Shown piece by piece: positions 25,375-33,715 of a DNA stretch of 64,000 nucleotides. The DNA lies in assembly GCF_011927835.1 (NCBI RefSeq), contig NZ_JAATJH010000008.1, forward strand, positions 89,384 to 153,383. Direction: 5' to 3'. Position numbers and translations under genes: made by a program. Source of the stretch: Neolewinella antarctica (lineage in GTDB: Bacteria; Bacteroidota; Bacteroidia; Chitinophagales; Saprospiraceae). The notes below the pieces were generated by a model, which did not search any database, was not told the DNA's origin, and was given only the letters and a program-made list of their open reading frames with translations. Each line of letters opens with the position of its first letter. The first letter of the stretch is position 1.

Positions 25375-25818
25375 TCACTGCATTGGCTGGTCGAGCACCG
25401 TGCCGGCGGGCAAGAATATTCCCCGCCCGGTGTTGGGGCTGAGGTCGATAATCTGGACGAGTGCCTTTGCGGCCGTCAGAACACCCACCGGGGCGGGGGA
25501 AGTGATAGTGATTCCCTCGGGAGAAATATCGAGCAAGTAAGCCTCGTCGGGGAGCATCAGTTCTTCGTCGACGTAAGTGGTTAGGGGGATATTCCCATAA
25601 CCCTTGCTCTTCAGGTAGTCCACGGCACCGGCGTCCGCGCCCGAAAGATCGTACTTAGCGGCGGGGTCGATCCAGAGATAGCCTTCGCGGCCACTCATCT
25701 CGAAGGGCAGTGGGTCGAGGGGCAGGGCGTTCAGCGGGGCCATTGCGGGGGGCGGGGGCGCACCGTCGCCACAGGCAAAACAGGATACGGCGAGGAGAAC
25801 GAAAAGCAGCGAACGCAT
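25375..25818 (-). CDS. Lipoprotein consisting of the N-terminal domain of a GH20 hexosaminidase
   Basis: This is a 147-residue protein from the ATG at 25818 (MRSLLFVLLAVSCFACGDG), with lipidation Cys13 or Cys16. The mature part matches the GH20 non-catalytic N-terminal domain: LPFEMSGREGYLWIDPAAKYDLS, then EAYLLDISPEGITITSPAPVGVLTAAKALVQIIDL. The frame then ends with TGA, and no catalytic domain follows on this strand. It could be a truncated enzyme gene or a free-standing carbohydrate-binding module. It diverges from the VanX-like gene at 25863, sharing a 44-nt region. Confidence 0.7.
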   Translation of the reverse strand: MRSLLFVLLAVSCFACGDGAPPPPAMAPLNALPLDPLPFEMSGREGYLWIDPAAKYDLSGADAGAVDYLKSKGYGNIPLTTYVDEELMLPDEAYLLDISPEGITITSPAPVGVLTAAKALVQIIDLSPNTGRGIFLPAGTVLDQPMQ

Positions 25819-25846
25819 GGAAGATAATTGAAGGCACAAGATACGC

Positions 25847-25854
25847 TACCTTCG
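25847..25854 (+). promoter_or_regulatory. -7 box very close to the vanX-like start codon
   Basis: TACCTTCG (one base from TAnnTTTG) ends 8 nt before the ATG at 25863, with a TTG 16 nt upstream of the box. Initiation 7 nt downstream would give an almost leaderless mRNA. Confidence 0.35.
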
Positions 25855-25862
25855 CCCGGGCC

Positions 25863-26534
25863 ATGCTGAAGTACCTTCTCCCCACCCTCCTCTTTTTCGC
25901 CTGCCAGGTCGACCGCGACCGCCCCGTTTTGCAGCAGTCTTTTCGCATGGAAGCGCCCCTTCCACCCGCGCCCGTCTACGATTACGATACGACGCAGTGG
26001 ACGGAGATGACCGACCTCGACCCGACCATCCTGCTCGACCTGCGCTACGCGACGGAAAATAACTTTATGAAACAGCAAGTTTACGACTGTGGCCGCTGCT
26101 TTTACCGCAAGGAGGTAGCTCGGGCGCTGGCGCGGGTGCAGGGTACATTAAAAGCGCAGGGGTTGGGCCTGAAAATGTACGACTGCTACCGACCGGCCCC
26201 TTACCAGCAACGGTTGTGGGACATCCTCCCCGACGCCCGCTACGTCGCCCGACCCAGCCGCGGTAGCCTCCACAGCCGGGGCGCGGCGGCCGACCTGACG
26301 ATCGTCACGCTGGCTACCGGGGAAGAACTGGACATGGGGACGACCTATGACTTTTTTGGTGAAGCGGCTTACACCACCACCACCGATCTACCGGCGGACG
26401 TGCTCGCTAACCGGGCGCTTTTTCAGGCGGCCATGCGGGCGGAAGGGTTCGGGACGATTCGGACGGAGTGGTGGCACTTTAATTTTTTGGGGGCTCGGTT
26501 GGGGTTGGCGGACTGGGTTTGGTCGTGTGAGTAA
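25863..26534 (+). CDS. D-alanyl-D-alanine dipeptidase (VanX/DdpX family) lipoprotein
   Basis: This is a 223-residue protein from the ATG at 25863 (MLKYLLPTLLFFACQVDRD), lipidated at Cys14. It has the M15D zinc-peptidase signature: SLHSRGAAADLTIV (residues 135-148) with His137 and Asp144 as zinc ligands, catalytic Glu202 and zinc ligand His205 in TEWWHFNFLG, and Arg110 in YDCYRPAP. The family cleaves D-Ala-D-Ala in peptidoglycan turnover or dipeptide scavenging; no vancomycin-resistance partners are present. The last 90 bases are duplicated 319 bp downstream as part of a tandem repeat. Confidence 0.92.
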   Translation: MLKYLLPTLLFFACQVDRDRPVLQQSFRMEAPLPPAPVYDYDTTQWTEMTDLDPTILLDLRYATENNFMKQQVYDCGRCFYRKEVARALARVQGTLKAQGLGLKMYDCYRPAPYQQRLWDILPDARYVARPSRGSLHSRGAAADLTIVTLATGEELDMGTTYDFFGEAAYTTTTDLPADVLANRALFQAAMRAEGFGTIRTEWWHFNFLGARLGLADWVWSCE

Positions 26535-27063
26535 TTCGCTCAGCGATAGGTCGCGGGCCTCTGGCCCGAATGTCTGTGCGGTAGCTTCGTTTGGCTGCCG
26601 CCGTTCCATTCGGGCCGGACCGACGCAGTTAGCAGCGTAGCTAACCCCTCGACCTAGTTGTAGTGTGGCGGCGTGATTTAGCTACCGCCGTTTCCCGATC
26701 CCGATAGCTATCGGGATCGGGATCGGGTTGGAGGCCCTCGACCTAGTGTCGGGTGGCGGCGTAATTTTTGGGACCATTCGAACGGAGTGGCAATATTTTA
26801 ATTTTTTGGGGCGCGGTTCGAGTTGGCGGATTGGGTTTGGGCGTGTGGGTAATTCGCTTAGAGAATAGGTCGAGGGCCTCTGGCCCGAATGTCTGTGCGG
26901 TAGCTTCGTTTAGCTACCGCCGTTCCATTCGGGCCGGACCGACGCAGTCAGCAGCGTAGCTAACCCCTCGACCTATTTGTAGTGTGGCGGCGTGATTTAG
27001 CCGCCGCCATTTCCCGATCCCGATAGCTATCGGGATCGGGATCGGGCTGCAAGCCCTCAACCT
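26447..27063. repeat. Two tandem copies of a 319-bp unit with embedded inverted-repeat elements
   Basis: Three markers recur with a constant 319-bp offset: ACGGAGTGG at 26463 and 26782, CTCTGGCCCGAA at 26559 and 26878, and a 28-bp palindrome at 26694-26721 and 27013-27040. The first unit begins inside the VanX-like gene, so the second contains a decayed copy of that gene's 3' end. Each unit holds an element of about 196 bp bounded by AGGTCGAGGGCCTCTGGCCC-type and mirrored GGGC..GCCCTCRACCT ends (26548-26745 and 26867-27062). The right end supplies the stop codon of the TMTC-like gene. Confidence 0.85.
26782..26855 (+). pseudogene. Duplicated, decayed 3' end of the vanX-like gene
   Basis: This segment repeats the coding sequence for the last residues of the VanX-like protein (ACGGAGTGG... 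to the equivalent of its stop) with several substitutions and small changes. The His codon of the WWH motif is lost because TGGTGGCAC became TGGCAATAT. It has no start and cannot encode a functional product. Confidence 0.7.
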
Positions 27064-29084
27064 TTGCCCCCCCTTTCTGCAGCAATGCTCGGTCGAATTT
27101 GCTGCGCCCGCTGAAATTGTGCCTGCCCTTCCGCCCGCCGCCCGGCGTTATATAATGCCATCCCGTAATTCCACACCGCGTCCGCATCGTTCGGTCGAAC
27201 GGCTACGGCCCGCTCGAAGTAGCCGACGGCTTCGTCCGTTTTTCCGGACACGCCGGACGCTACGCCCAGTAGGCGCAACAGCTCGTAGTCCAGCGGCCGC
27301 AAGGCCTCGGCGCGGCGCAGGTAAGTAAACGCCCCCGCGACGTCACCGCGGTCTTCGCCAGCCGTTCGGCCAGCGGTGATTAAGGCGGTGAACAGATTAT
27401 CGAGGGCTGGCTGGTAGTTGGGGCTTAGTACGAGGGCGGCATCGTAATCGGTGATGGCGGCGTCGTAGTTTTCCTGCAGTAACCGGGCGTTGCCCCGGAG
27501 TAAAAAAGCGTTGCGGTAGGTGGGGTGGATTTCGAGGGCGCGGTCGAGGTCGGCGATGGCGTCGGTAAGTAGCTGCAGCTGGGCGGGGCGGGCGTCTGTG
27601 GGGAACGATTGGTATTTATCCACCCGGGCACCGCCGGCGGCGTTGCGGAGTTTGGCGGAGTTGGGTTGCTTCTCAACGTCGGTGGTGAACAGCACGTAAT
27701 TATCCTTCCAGTCGGGGTTACGGAGAATGGTCAGGACGGAAAAGACGGTGATGATGGCCACGCCGAGGTACAGCGCGGGCCGGCCGATCTTTTTGGACAG
27801 CGCAAATAGCAAATAGCCAACCACCAGCGCCCAGCCGAGGCTCGGGAAAAAGAGAAAGCGCTCCGAAAGCAGCGTCCCCACCGGAAAGAGAATGTTGCTG
27901 GCCACCGAAATGCCCGCCAGGTAGATGATGATCCCAAGTGCGGCGAGCCGGTACGTCTTGAGTTTCAACACCGCAAAGACGCCTAAACCAACGTGCGAAA
28001 TTAGTCCGGCCCACGGGCCAACGTCCGACCAGCGCCGCAACGGAATGGCCGTCGGGTAGTAATCGTGCACGAGGTTGACGGGCAGGAAAATCAGCCCCAG
28101 GTAGTTAAGTAAAGTCGAAAACCCGGTCGCCACGCGGACGGAGCCGGGGACTTCGCGCCACACCTGGCCCGTCCACTCCACGAACGGATTGTTCATCAGT
28201 TCCAGATTCGGTTGGTCACCTGCCTCGGGCAAAATGGCACTGCGGATAGCGACGTAAGCCAGCGCCGCGATGAGAGCTGGCACGTAATATTTCAACTTAG
28301 CCCAGGGAAGCGCTCGGTCCGGTGCGGCCCGGCTATCGTCCGCTTTCGGCAAGGCCAGCACGACTACCGGAATAACGGCGAGGAACGTAAAAGCCGTCTC
28401 TTTAGCCAAACAGGCCAGACCAAGCAACCCGGCACCCGCGACCGCGCCCAACCAGCGCTCGTCCCACGCCGCCCGCCAGACGGTCCAGGTAGCGGCGACG
28501 GCGAAAAACAGGGCCATAATCTCGTCGCGGCCCTTGATGTTAGCGACGGCTTCGGTGTGGATGGGGTGCGCCGCAAAGAGGCCGGTAATCAACAGCGGTA
28601 GCCACCAAGCGTAGCCGCGATTTTTGAGTAGGTCAGTGAGAAAGTAGACCAGTAACACCAGCAGACCGCCGTACCAGACGACGTTAAAAAAGTGCCCGAT
28701 AAAAGGGCCCTCACTAATGGATTGCTCAACGGCAAACAGCACCAACGTCAGGGGCCGGTAGCGGCCGCCGGCAACGAGGTTGGCTTTGGATTCATCCTCG
28801 AAAAACCCGTAGAAAGTATCGTGGGTAAAAATATCGCCGATGCCCGCCCACCCCCGCTGCACGAGTGCGTTATCGGTGATGACGATAGCGTCGTCGACGG
28901 CAAAATCGTGGCCGAGCGTATTGCCGTAGAGAAGGAAGGAGAAAAGAAAAAAGAATAGGGCCTGGTAGTGCACTGATTGATACCAAGGCTTAGTGCTGAC
29001 CGGGCCAATTTTATTTTTTGGCTCGGAAGCAGGTGCCGGGTTTGCGGCAGCGGAGCGGGATTTTTGGGGCGACTTACGGGCCAT
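27057..29084 (-). CDS. TMTC-like polytopic membrane protein with C-terminal TPR repeats
   Basis: This is a 675-residue protein starting at the ATG 29084 (MARKSPQKSRSAAANPAPAS); the open frame extends to 30023, but that part is antisense to surE. About ten membrane segments span residues 40-440, beginning YQALFFFLFSFLLYGNTLGHDFAVDDAIVITDN. The luminal motif DDAIVI and HPIHTEAVANIKGRDEI match the GT-C/TMTC protein pattern (DUF1736-type). TPR repeats fill the C-terminus (AIADLDRALEIHPTYRNAFLLRGNARLLQENYDAAITDYDAALVLSPNY and others). TMTC proteins are O-mannosyltransferases in eukaryotes; the role here is inferred only by family. The stop codon lies in repeat E. Confidence 0.82.
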   Translation of the reverse strand: MARKSPQKSRSAAANPAPASEPKNKIGPVSTKPWYQSVHYQALFFFLFSFLLYGNTLGHDFAVDDAIVITDNALVQRGWAGIGDIFTHDTFYGFFEDESKANLVAGGRYRPLTLVLFAVEQSISEGPFIGHFFNVVWYGGLLVLLVYFLTDLLKNRGYAWWLPLLITGLFAAHPIHTEAVANIKGRDEIMALFFAVAATWTVWRAAWDERWLGAVAGAGLLGLACLAKETAFTFLAVIPVVVLALPKADDSRAAPDRALPWAKLKYYVPALIAALAYVAIRSAILPEAGDQPNLELMNNPFVEWTGQVWREVPGSVRVATGFSTLLNYLGLIFLPVNLVHDYYPTAIPLRRWSDVGPWAGLISHVGLGVFAVLKLKTYRLAALGIIIYLAGISVASNILFPVGTLLSERFLFFPSLGWALVVGYLLFALSKKIGRPALYLGVAIITVFSVLTILRNPDWKDNYVLFTTDVEKQPNSAKLRNAAGGARVDKYQSFPTDARPAQLQLLTDAIADLDRALEIHPTYRNAFLLRGNARLLQENYDAAITDYDAALVLSPNYQPALDNLFTALITAGRTAGEDRGDVAGAFTYLRRAEALRPLDYELLRLLGVASGVSGKTDEAVGYFERAVAVRPNDADAVWNYGMALYNAGRRAEGQAQFQRAQQIRPSIAAERGGKG

Positions 29085-29088
29085 GACG

Positions 29089-29096
29089 CGAAGATA
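29089..29096 (-). promoter_or_regulatory. -7 box 4 nt before the TMTC-like start codon
   Basis: TATCTTCG on the minus strand ends four bases before the ATG at 29084, so transcription would start at or within the start codon. No good -33 box is seen. Confidence 0.3.
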
Positions 29097-29165
29097 GCTT
29101 TCCGGGGCAGGAACCGTCCGTGCTCGGTTTACGTTAGGCTTGCTTACCCCAAAACTCTCCAGCCC

Positions 29166-30002
29166 ATGCCCCTGATTCTCATTACCAACGACGACGGCAT
29201 CACCGCCGGCGGCATCCGCGAACTCGTGTCCATCGCCCTTAAATACGGCGAAGTTCTCGTGGTGGCGCCCGACAGCCCGCAATCCGCGCAGGGGCACGCA
29301 ATCACGATCGAGTCGCCCCTGTTCGTACGGGAGTCGAGCGTTTTCGGTGAGGGCGTGAAGGCGTACGAATGCAGTGGCACGCCCGTGGATTGCGTAAAAA
29401 TTGCCAAAAGCGTCTTGCTCGACGGGCGGGTGCCCGACATCTGCGTCTCCGGCATCAACCACGGTAGCAACGCGGCGGTGAATATTCTTTATTCCGGGAC
29501 GATGTCGGCGGCCATGGAGGCCAGCCTGGAGGGCGTACCCAGCGTCGGGTTCAGCTTCCTCGATTACCGCGCGGACGCCGACTTTTCGGTCTGCCGCCCC
29601 TACGTCGAGCGCATCATCGAGCACGTGCTGGAGAACGGCATGGAAGAAGGTAATCTGTACAACGTCAACATCCCGAACCTGCCCGCGGAGCAGATCAAGG
29701 GCATCAAGATCTGCCGCCAGGCCGACGCGCGCTGGGTGGAAGAATACCGCGCCGGGGAAGACCCGCGGGGTCGGCCTTACTACTGGCTGTCGGGCAACTT
29801 CGTCAACAACGACGAACGGGAGGATGCGGACGCTAATGCGCTGCAGGCCGGGTACGTCAGTCTGGTACCGAGCCAGCACGACCTGACTAATTACGCCAGT
29901 TTGGCACGGCTGCAGGGGATGGAGGGGGAGTTTGCTACTGCGGGTGGTGGCACCATCGCAAATACTGGCGTTGCGGGGAAGCAGCGGTTGGAGCAGTTTT
30001 GA
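29166..30002 (+). CDS. surE: 5'/3'-nucleotidase SurE
   Basis: This is a 278-residue protein from the ATG at 29166 (MPLILITNDDGITAGGIREL). The NDDG motif (Asp9, Asp10) and Ser41 region (VVAPDSPQSAQGHAIT) bind the divalent metal; GTPVDCVK and SGINHGSN complete the active site. SurE dephosphorylates nucleoside monophosphates and short polyphosphates and supports stationary-phase survival. The C-terminus has a glycine/alanine-rich 35-residue tail. It diverges from the TMTC-like gene with 81 nt between the two start codons. Confidence 0.95.
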   Translation: MPLILITNDDGITAGGIRELVSIALKYGEVLVVAPDSPQSAQGHAITIESPLFVRESSVFGEGVKAYECSGTPVDCVKIAKSVLLDGRVPDICVSGINHGSNAAVNILYSGTMSAAMEASLEGVPSVGFSFLDYRADADFSVCRPYVERIIEHVLENGMEEGNLYNVNIPNLPAEQIKGIKICRQADARWVEEYRAGEDPRGRPYYWLSGNFVNNDEREDADANALQAGYVSLVPSQHDLTNYASLARLQGMEGEFATAGGGTIANTGVAGKQRLEQF

Positions 30003-30378
30003 GGGGTAGATCTCTTCCCCCATTTATTTTGAGTTCTTTTCACTTTAAAAAACGCGTCTTCAGAAGAGTAGAAAATTTACGGAATCAGGCCATATGATTT
30101 GATTAATAAATCATCGTTCCGTTATCAGCTCGGCCTTATTTCTCCTGCATAATTACCCCTTTGTTGGAAAGCACCGGGAGGGAAACAGCACCATAACCAA
30201 TATCTGTATTGACCTTGCTGAAATTATTAGATATCGATCTTAGATCAGCCCTGGAGGGGCGTCTCTCGTAGCGTGGGGTGCAGCTCCACGTTTTCGTTAT
30301 TTAAAATCAGTAATTTCTAAACCAAAGAAAAACAACCCGCACCCAAACGTATATTTACGCCTCCACCCACCCCACCCC
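30003..30378. other. Intergenic region with an inverted-repeat motif
   Basis: There is no gene in these 376 nt. A short inverted repeat lies near 30270-30290: CGTGGGGTGCAGCTCCACG, preceded by CCCTGGAGGGGCG. The pattern resembles the GC-rich palindromes scattered in Bacteroidetes genomes. No promoter stands out. Confidence 0.4.
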
Positions 30379-30744
30379 ATGAAACGCACCTGCCCCGAAT
30401 GCGGCGACGAATACACCGGCCGCTCCGACAAAAAGTTTTGTTCGAGCCCCTGCCGCGCCGCGTTTCACAACCGGAAGAACGCCGAGGACAACACCTTCCA
30501 GCGCAGCGTGAACAACATCTTACGCCACAATCGGAACGTGCTGGCGGAGCTGAACCCCGACGGGAAATCCAACGTGCGTAAAGACCGACTGATCGACCGG
30601 GGCTTCAAATTCCGCTACTTCACTAACCAATACCGGACGCGCAACAACAAGCTTTACCATTTTTGCTACGACTACGGCTACCGGGTGGAGGATGACGACA
30701 GCGAGTGGGTGTTTTTAATCAAGCGGCAGGAATACGTGGAGTAA
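30379..30744 (+). CDS. Small zinc-ribbon protein of unknown function
   Basis: This 121-residue protein has an N-terminal zinc-ribbon-like module MKRTCPECGDEYTGRSDKKFCSSPCRAAFHNRK with Cys5, Cys8, Cys21 and Cys25. The rest is charged and probably folds as a small alpha/beta domain (DRGFKFRYFTNQYRTRNNKLYHFCYDYGYRVEDD). Similar short proteins with a CxxC-CxxxC head are common in Bacteroidetes as conserved hypotheticals; nucleic acid or protein binding is likely, but not shown. The ATG at 30379 is preceded by a C/A-rich leader. Confidence 0.75.
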   Translation: MKRTCPECGDEYTGRSDKKFCSSPCRAAFHNRKNAEDNTFQRSVNNILRHNRNVLAELNPDGKSNVRKDRLIDRGFKFRYFTNQYRTRNNKLYHFCYDYGYRVEDDDSEWVFLIKRQEYVE

Positions 30745-30762
30745 ACGCACGTTAAGTTTTTG

Positions 30763-30789
30763 GGCCACGAAGGCACAGAAACACAAAAC
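30763..30789 (+). repeat. Repeat family C copy
   Basis: GGCCACGAAGGCACAGAAAC followed by ACAAAAC, between the zinc-ribbon gene and the small membrane protein gene. It resembles the inverted copies at 4260-4329. Confidence 0.5.
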
Positions 30790-30822
30790 AAACCCCCAGA
30801 CGGCTAAACCGCGCTTCCCCGC

Positions 30823-31128
30823 ATGATTTCCAGATACGATCATCTTCTCGTCGGCCTGCTCGCCGCGTTCGTCGTCGCTACGCTTGGCTTTGCCGTGAGT
30901 ACGCAGGCGGTTGAGTTTGCCAACCAGCTCTTCGACCTGACGATGGATTTTCGGCAACGCTCCCTGGCCCTGATCGGGATTTGCCTCAACGTGCTGCCGC
31001 TGAATTATTTCCAGGCGCGCTACTGGAACAAGAGCCTGCGGGGCCTGGTGATCGGGACGTTCCTGCTCGCCATGGCCTGGTTTTTTAATTACGGCCAGGA
31101 TTTATTAGATGGCTCGGCCGGCTACTAA
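30823..31128 (+). CDS. Small three-helix membrane protein
   Basis: This 101-residue protein has hydrophobic segments near residues 8-28 (LVGLLAAFVVATLGFAVS), 43-63 (SLALIGICLNVLPLNYFQARY) and 72-90 (VIGTFLLAMAWFFNYGQ). There is no recognised family. It lies 78 nt after the zinc-ribbon gene in the same orientation and before the spermidine-synthase-like gene, so an operon is possible. Confidence 0.6.
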   Translation: MISRYDHLLVGLLAAFVVATLGFAVSTQAVEFANQLFDLTMDFRQRSLALIGICLNVLPLNYFQARYWNKSLRGLVIGTFLLAMAWFFNYGQDLLDGSAGY

Positions 31129-31208
31129 CTATTTCACCGCCCGCAAGCCGAGTAGCCACCGTTTGGCAGTAAAGCATTCGCTCCACCAAGTCACCAATTT
31201 CCCCACCA

Positions 31209-31892
31209 TTGTCCACCCCCATTCCCACTTACCGCCGCTGGCTGAGCCACCTGACCGAGCAAGTCCTGGAGACGGCTTCTTCGGAATACAATAAATTTTT
31301 GCAGGTCAGCCTCGTCGGTGGGCGGCTACAACTGGTGGCCGAGGATGCCATCTACAGTTTCGGGGACTACTACATGAATTTCCGAAAGACTTTCGAGCGG
31401 ATCGAGTTCGACCTGCTCCCGGAGCGGGCTTCGGTGCTGGTCCTGGGGCTCGGCCTGGGTAGCATTCCGGAATTGCTGGAAAAGCACCAGTACCTGACCT
31501 ACGACTACGTGGCCGTAGAGATCGACCCCGTGATCATCGAGTTGGCCGCCGACTACAGTTTGCCGGCCCTGGATTCTCCCGTGGAAGTCGTGCAGGCGGA
31601 CGCGTTTGCCTTCCTACAAATCGACGTGCGGACCTTCGATCTGGTCTGCGTGGACGTATTTCAGGACGCGACCGTCCCGGCACACATCCTCACCGACGAC
31701 TTCCTGCACCTCCTGCGGGAGAGCCTGAACCCCGGCGGCTTACTGATTTATAATCGGCTGGCGGACACCCCGGCGCACCGGGAAGAAGCCCGATTGTTCT
31801 ACGATGGGCCCTTCAAGTCGGTCTTCCCCGATGCCACGGTGGTGGACACGGGCGGGAATCTCATGCTGGTCAGCGAAAGCCGATTTGTTTGA
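31209..31892 (+). CDS. Spermidine/spermine synthase-like methyltransferase-fold protein
   Basis: This 227-residue protein has the SpeE-like Rossmann core: VLVLGLGLGSIPELLEKHQYLTYDYVAVEIDPVIIELAADYS, followed by VVQADAFAFLQIDVRTFDLVCVDVFQDATVPAHI. The family binds SAM or decarboxylated SAM, but the aminopropyl-acceptor motifs are not obvious, so a methyltransferase role is possible. A TTG start at 31209 is used because no ATG is available before residue 55. It heads a run of three genes on the same strand ending with a glycosyltransferase. Confidence 0.75.
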   Translation: MSTPIPTYRRWLSHLTEQVLETASSEYNKFLQVSLVGGRLQLVAEDAIYSFGDYYMNFRKTFERIEFDLLPERASVLVLGLGLGSIPELLEKHQYLTYDYVAVEIDPVIIELAADYSLPALDSPVEVVQADAFAFLQIDVRTFDLVCVDVFQDATVPAHILTDDFLHLLRESLNPGGLLIYNRLADTPAHREEARLFYDGPFKSVFPDATVVDTGGNLMLVSESRFV

Positions 31893-32041
31893 GCAACTTT
31901 TTGCGGATCCACTTTCCTTTAGCTTGAGATTCTAGTTTTGTCGGGTGCTAAAATATTAGATAATCTCTCCACAATCGACCACATTCCGGTTTTAACTTAG
32001 CCGCTTCTACGTTTGCTACACCATTGTTCCCTTTACTAAAT

Positions 32042-32707
32042 ATGCCCCGCCCCACCCTAAGCTCTCGCCTGACCTACGCCCGCCGTCGCCAACCCGCGCG
32101 CCAAGCTTTTTTGCGGGAGATATGGCAAAAACCCCGCTCCCTCCGCTGGGCGTCCGAAGTCCTTTTCGCCGGGCTGGATTTGTGCTACGTGACCGATCTT
32201 TACGAGGCCGCCGCAACTTTCTTTGCGCCCGCCGCCCGCCCGCTCAGCACCCGCGAACGCGCCCTCCTCTACCCCTATTTTGGCGATACGCTCCCCTGGG
32301 ACCTGATCCTAATTGACGAACGCGCCTGGGCCGGGCCGCGCTTCGGTCGCTTTTGCTACGTCAGCTTTCACACGATCAACAGCTGGGGGCCGATGGGGGA
32401 CCACACGCTCGTTCACGAGGTCGTCCACGTTTGGCAGTACACGCACCGCGGGGCAGCCTACATTCCCCGCGCGCTCTACGCACAGACGACCGAGTTGGGA
32501 TACAATTATGGCGGCCTGACCCCACTCCGGAACGGTCTTAGGTTAGAAGATTTCAACTACGAGCAGCAGGCCGACATTATCGAGGATGCCTTCCGGCTGG
32601 CGAATGGCTACCAGGCGCAGTGGGTGCCGGGTCGCGGGGCGGAAATCTTGCCATTTTACCAACCCTACCTCGCCGAGGTTCGCGCCGCTACCTTTACGCC
32701 ATGCTGA
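32042..32707 (+). CDS. Protein with an HEVVH zinc-metallopeptidase-like motif
   Basis: This is a 221-residue protein using the ATG at 32042. HTLVHEVVHVWQYTHRGAAYIPR (residues 121-143) carries the HExxH motif with His125, Glu126 and His129. A third ligand is probably in the C-terminal half (YEQQADIIEDAF). The pattern is like DUF4157/SprT-type or other minimal zincins. There is no signal peptide, so it is cytosolic. The gene overlaps the next one by 7 nt (ATGCTGA) and is probably cotranscribed with it. Confidence 0.7.
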   Translation: MPRPTLSSRLTYARRRQPARQAFLREIWQKPRSLRWASEVLFAGLDLCYVTDLYEAAATFFAPAARPLSTRERALLYPYFGDTLPWDLILIDERAWAGPRFGRFCYVSFHTINSWGPMGDHTLVHEVVHVWQYTHRGAAYIPRALYAQTTELGYNYGGLTPLRNGLRLEDFNYEQQADIIEDAFRLANGYQAQWVPGRGAEILPFYQPYLAEVRAATFTPC

Positions 32708-33585
32708 GCATCTGCGTTCCGAGCTACGAATACGACGTCGCGCCACTCGTCCTAAACTTGCGGACGCAGATGGCCCGGCTCGACGTGCCGTGCGAACTGT
32801 TGGTGTACGATGATGCGAGCCCGCGGGTGCCGGGTTGGTGGGAAGAAAGAGCAAAGCTGACGGGGCCGGGGATCGAGTTGAAACGCCTCCCCCAAAATCT
32901 CGGCCGCGCCGCCATCCGTAACCGACTCGTCCGTGATGCCCGGTATCCCAACGTGCTACTCCTGGACGCCGACGGATGGCCGGGCGATCATTTCCTCCAG
33001 AACTACCTCCGGGCCGTACGTGACCACCGGACGGCGCAAAACCTACTCCTAATCGGCGGCCGCACCTACGCCCCCAGCCCCCCCGCCGACCCGGATTTGC
33101 ACCTGCACTGGTGGTACGGCCACCGGCGGGAAAGCACCGGCCACGCCCACCGGCGTGACCCCTTTGCCGGATTTCAATCCAACAACTTCCTCGCCTCCCG
33201 TCAACTTCTTTTGGACCACTCCTTCCCCGAAACCGCCGTCGGCTACGGCCACGAAGACACCCTCTGGGGCCAGCAACTCCGCGACCAGGACATCACGCTG
33301 GCCCGCATCGACAATCCGGTAATCCACCTCGGTCTCGAACCCGCCAATACTTTCCTGAGCAAACAGCACCAGGCGATCGATAATTTAGTCCGACTGCGGG
33401 TAGCTCACCCGTTTCTCACCACCAGCTTAACCCGGCTTACCGACCGCGCGCCCTTCGCGCCATTTCTCGCCCGACTGTTACCGGAGCGCTGGCTCGTGCG
33501 GTACCTGACGGGGCGGCCCCGACCGAATCTGCGGGCACTGGATATCCTAAAGCTTAGTTGGTATAACAGTGGACGCCCTGCGTGA
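32701..33585 (+). CDS. Family 2-like glycosyltransferase
   Basis: This 294-residue protein has a GT-A fold. MLSICVPSYEYDVAPLVLNLRTQ is the nucleotide-binding opening, LLVYDDASPR and LLLDADGWPGDHFL contain the D-x-D-like residues, and the C-terminal half has YGHEDTLWGQQL, a motif of the galactosyl-type GT2 proteins. There is no membrane segment. The start at 32701 overlaps the end of the HEVVH gene. The acceptor is unknown. Confidence 0.9.
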   Translation: MLSICVPSYEYDVAPLVLNLRTQMARLDVPCELLVYDDASPRVPGWWEERAKLTGPGIELKRLPQNLGRAAIRNRLVRDARYPNVLLLDADGWPGDHFLQNYLRAVRDHRTAQNLLLIGGRTYAPSPPADPDLHLHWWYGHRRESTGHAHRRDPFAGFQSNNFLASRQLLLDHSFPETAVGYGHEDTLWGQQLRDQDITLARIDNPVIHLGLEPANTFLSKQHQAIDNLVRLRVAHPFLTTSLTRLTDRAPFAPFLARLLPERWLVRYLTGRPRPNLRALDILKLSWYNSGRPA

Positions 33586-33715
33586 GTGCGGGCGCGGCAA
33601 CCACGAAGCGTAAGAAAAATATCGGTTTGTCTTGCGCGCGGGATGGTTAGCACACGCCATTAGCGCAGCTAGTTAAACCGGTAAGCGCGCGAAGAACGTC
33701 GTTGAATCACCCTCG

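Noticed and set aside
29085..30023. N-terminal extension of the TMTC-like frame by 313 residues
   Set aside because: It is the antisense shadow of surE, which has a complete set of family motifs. The TMTC-like protein has a good ATG at 29084 followed by typical sequence.
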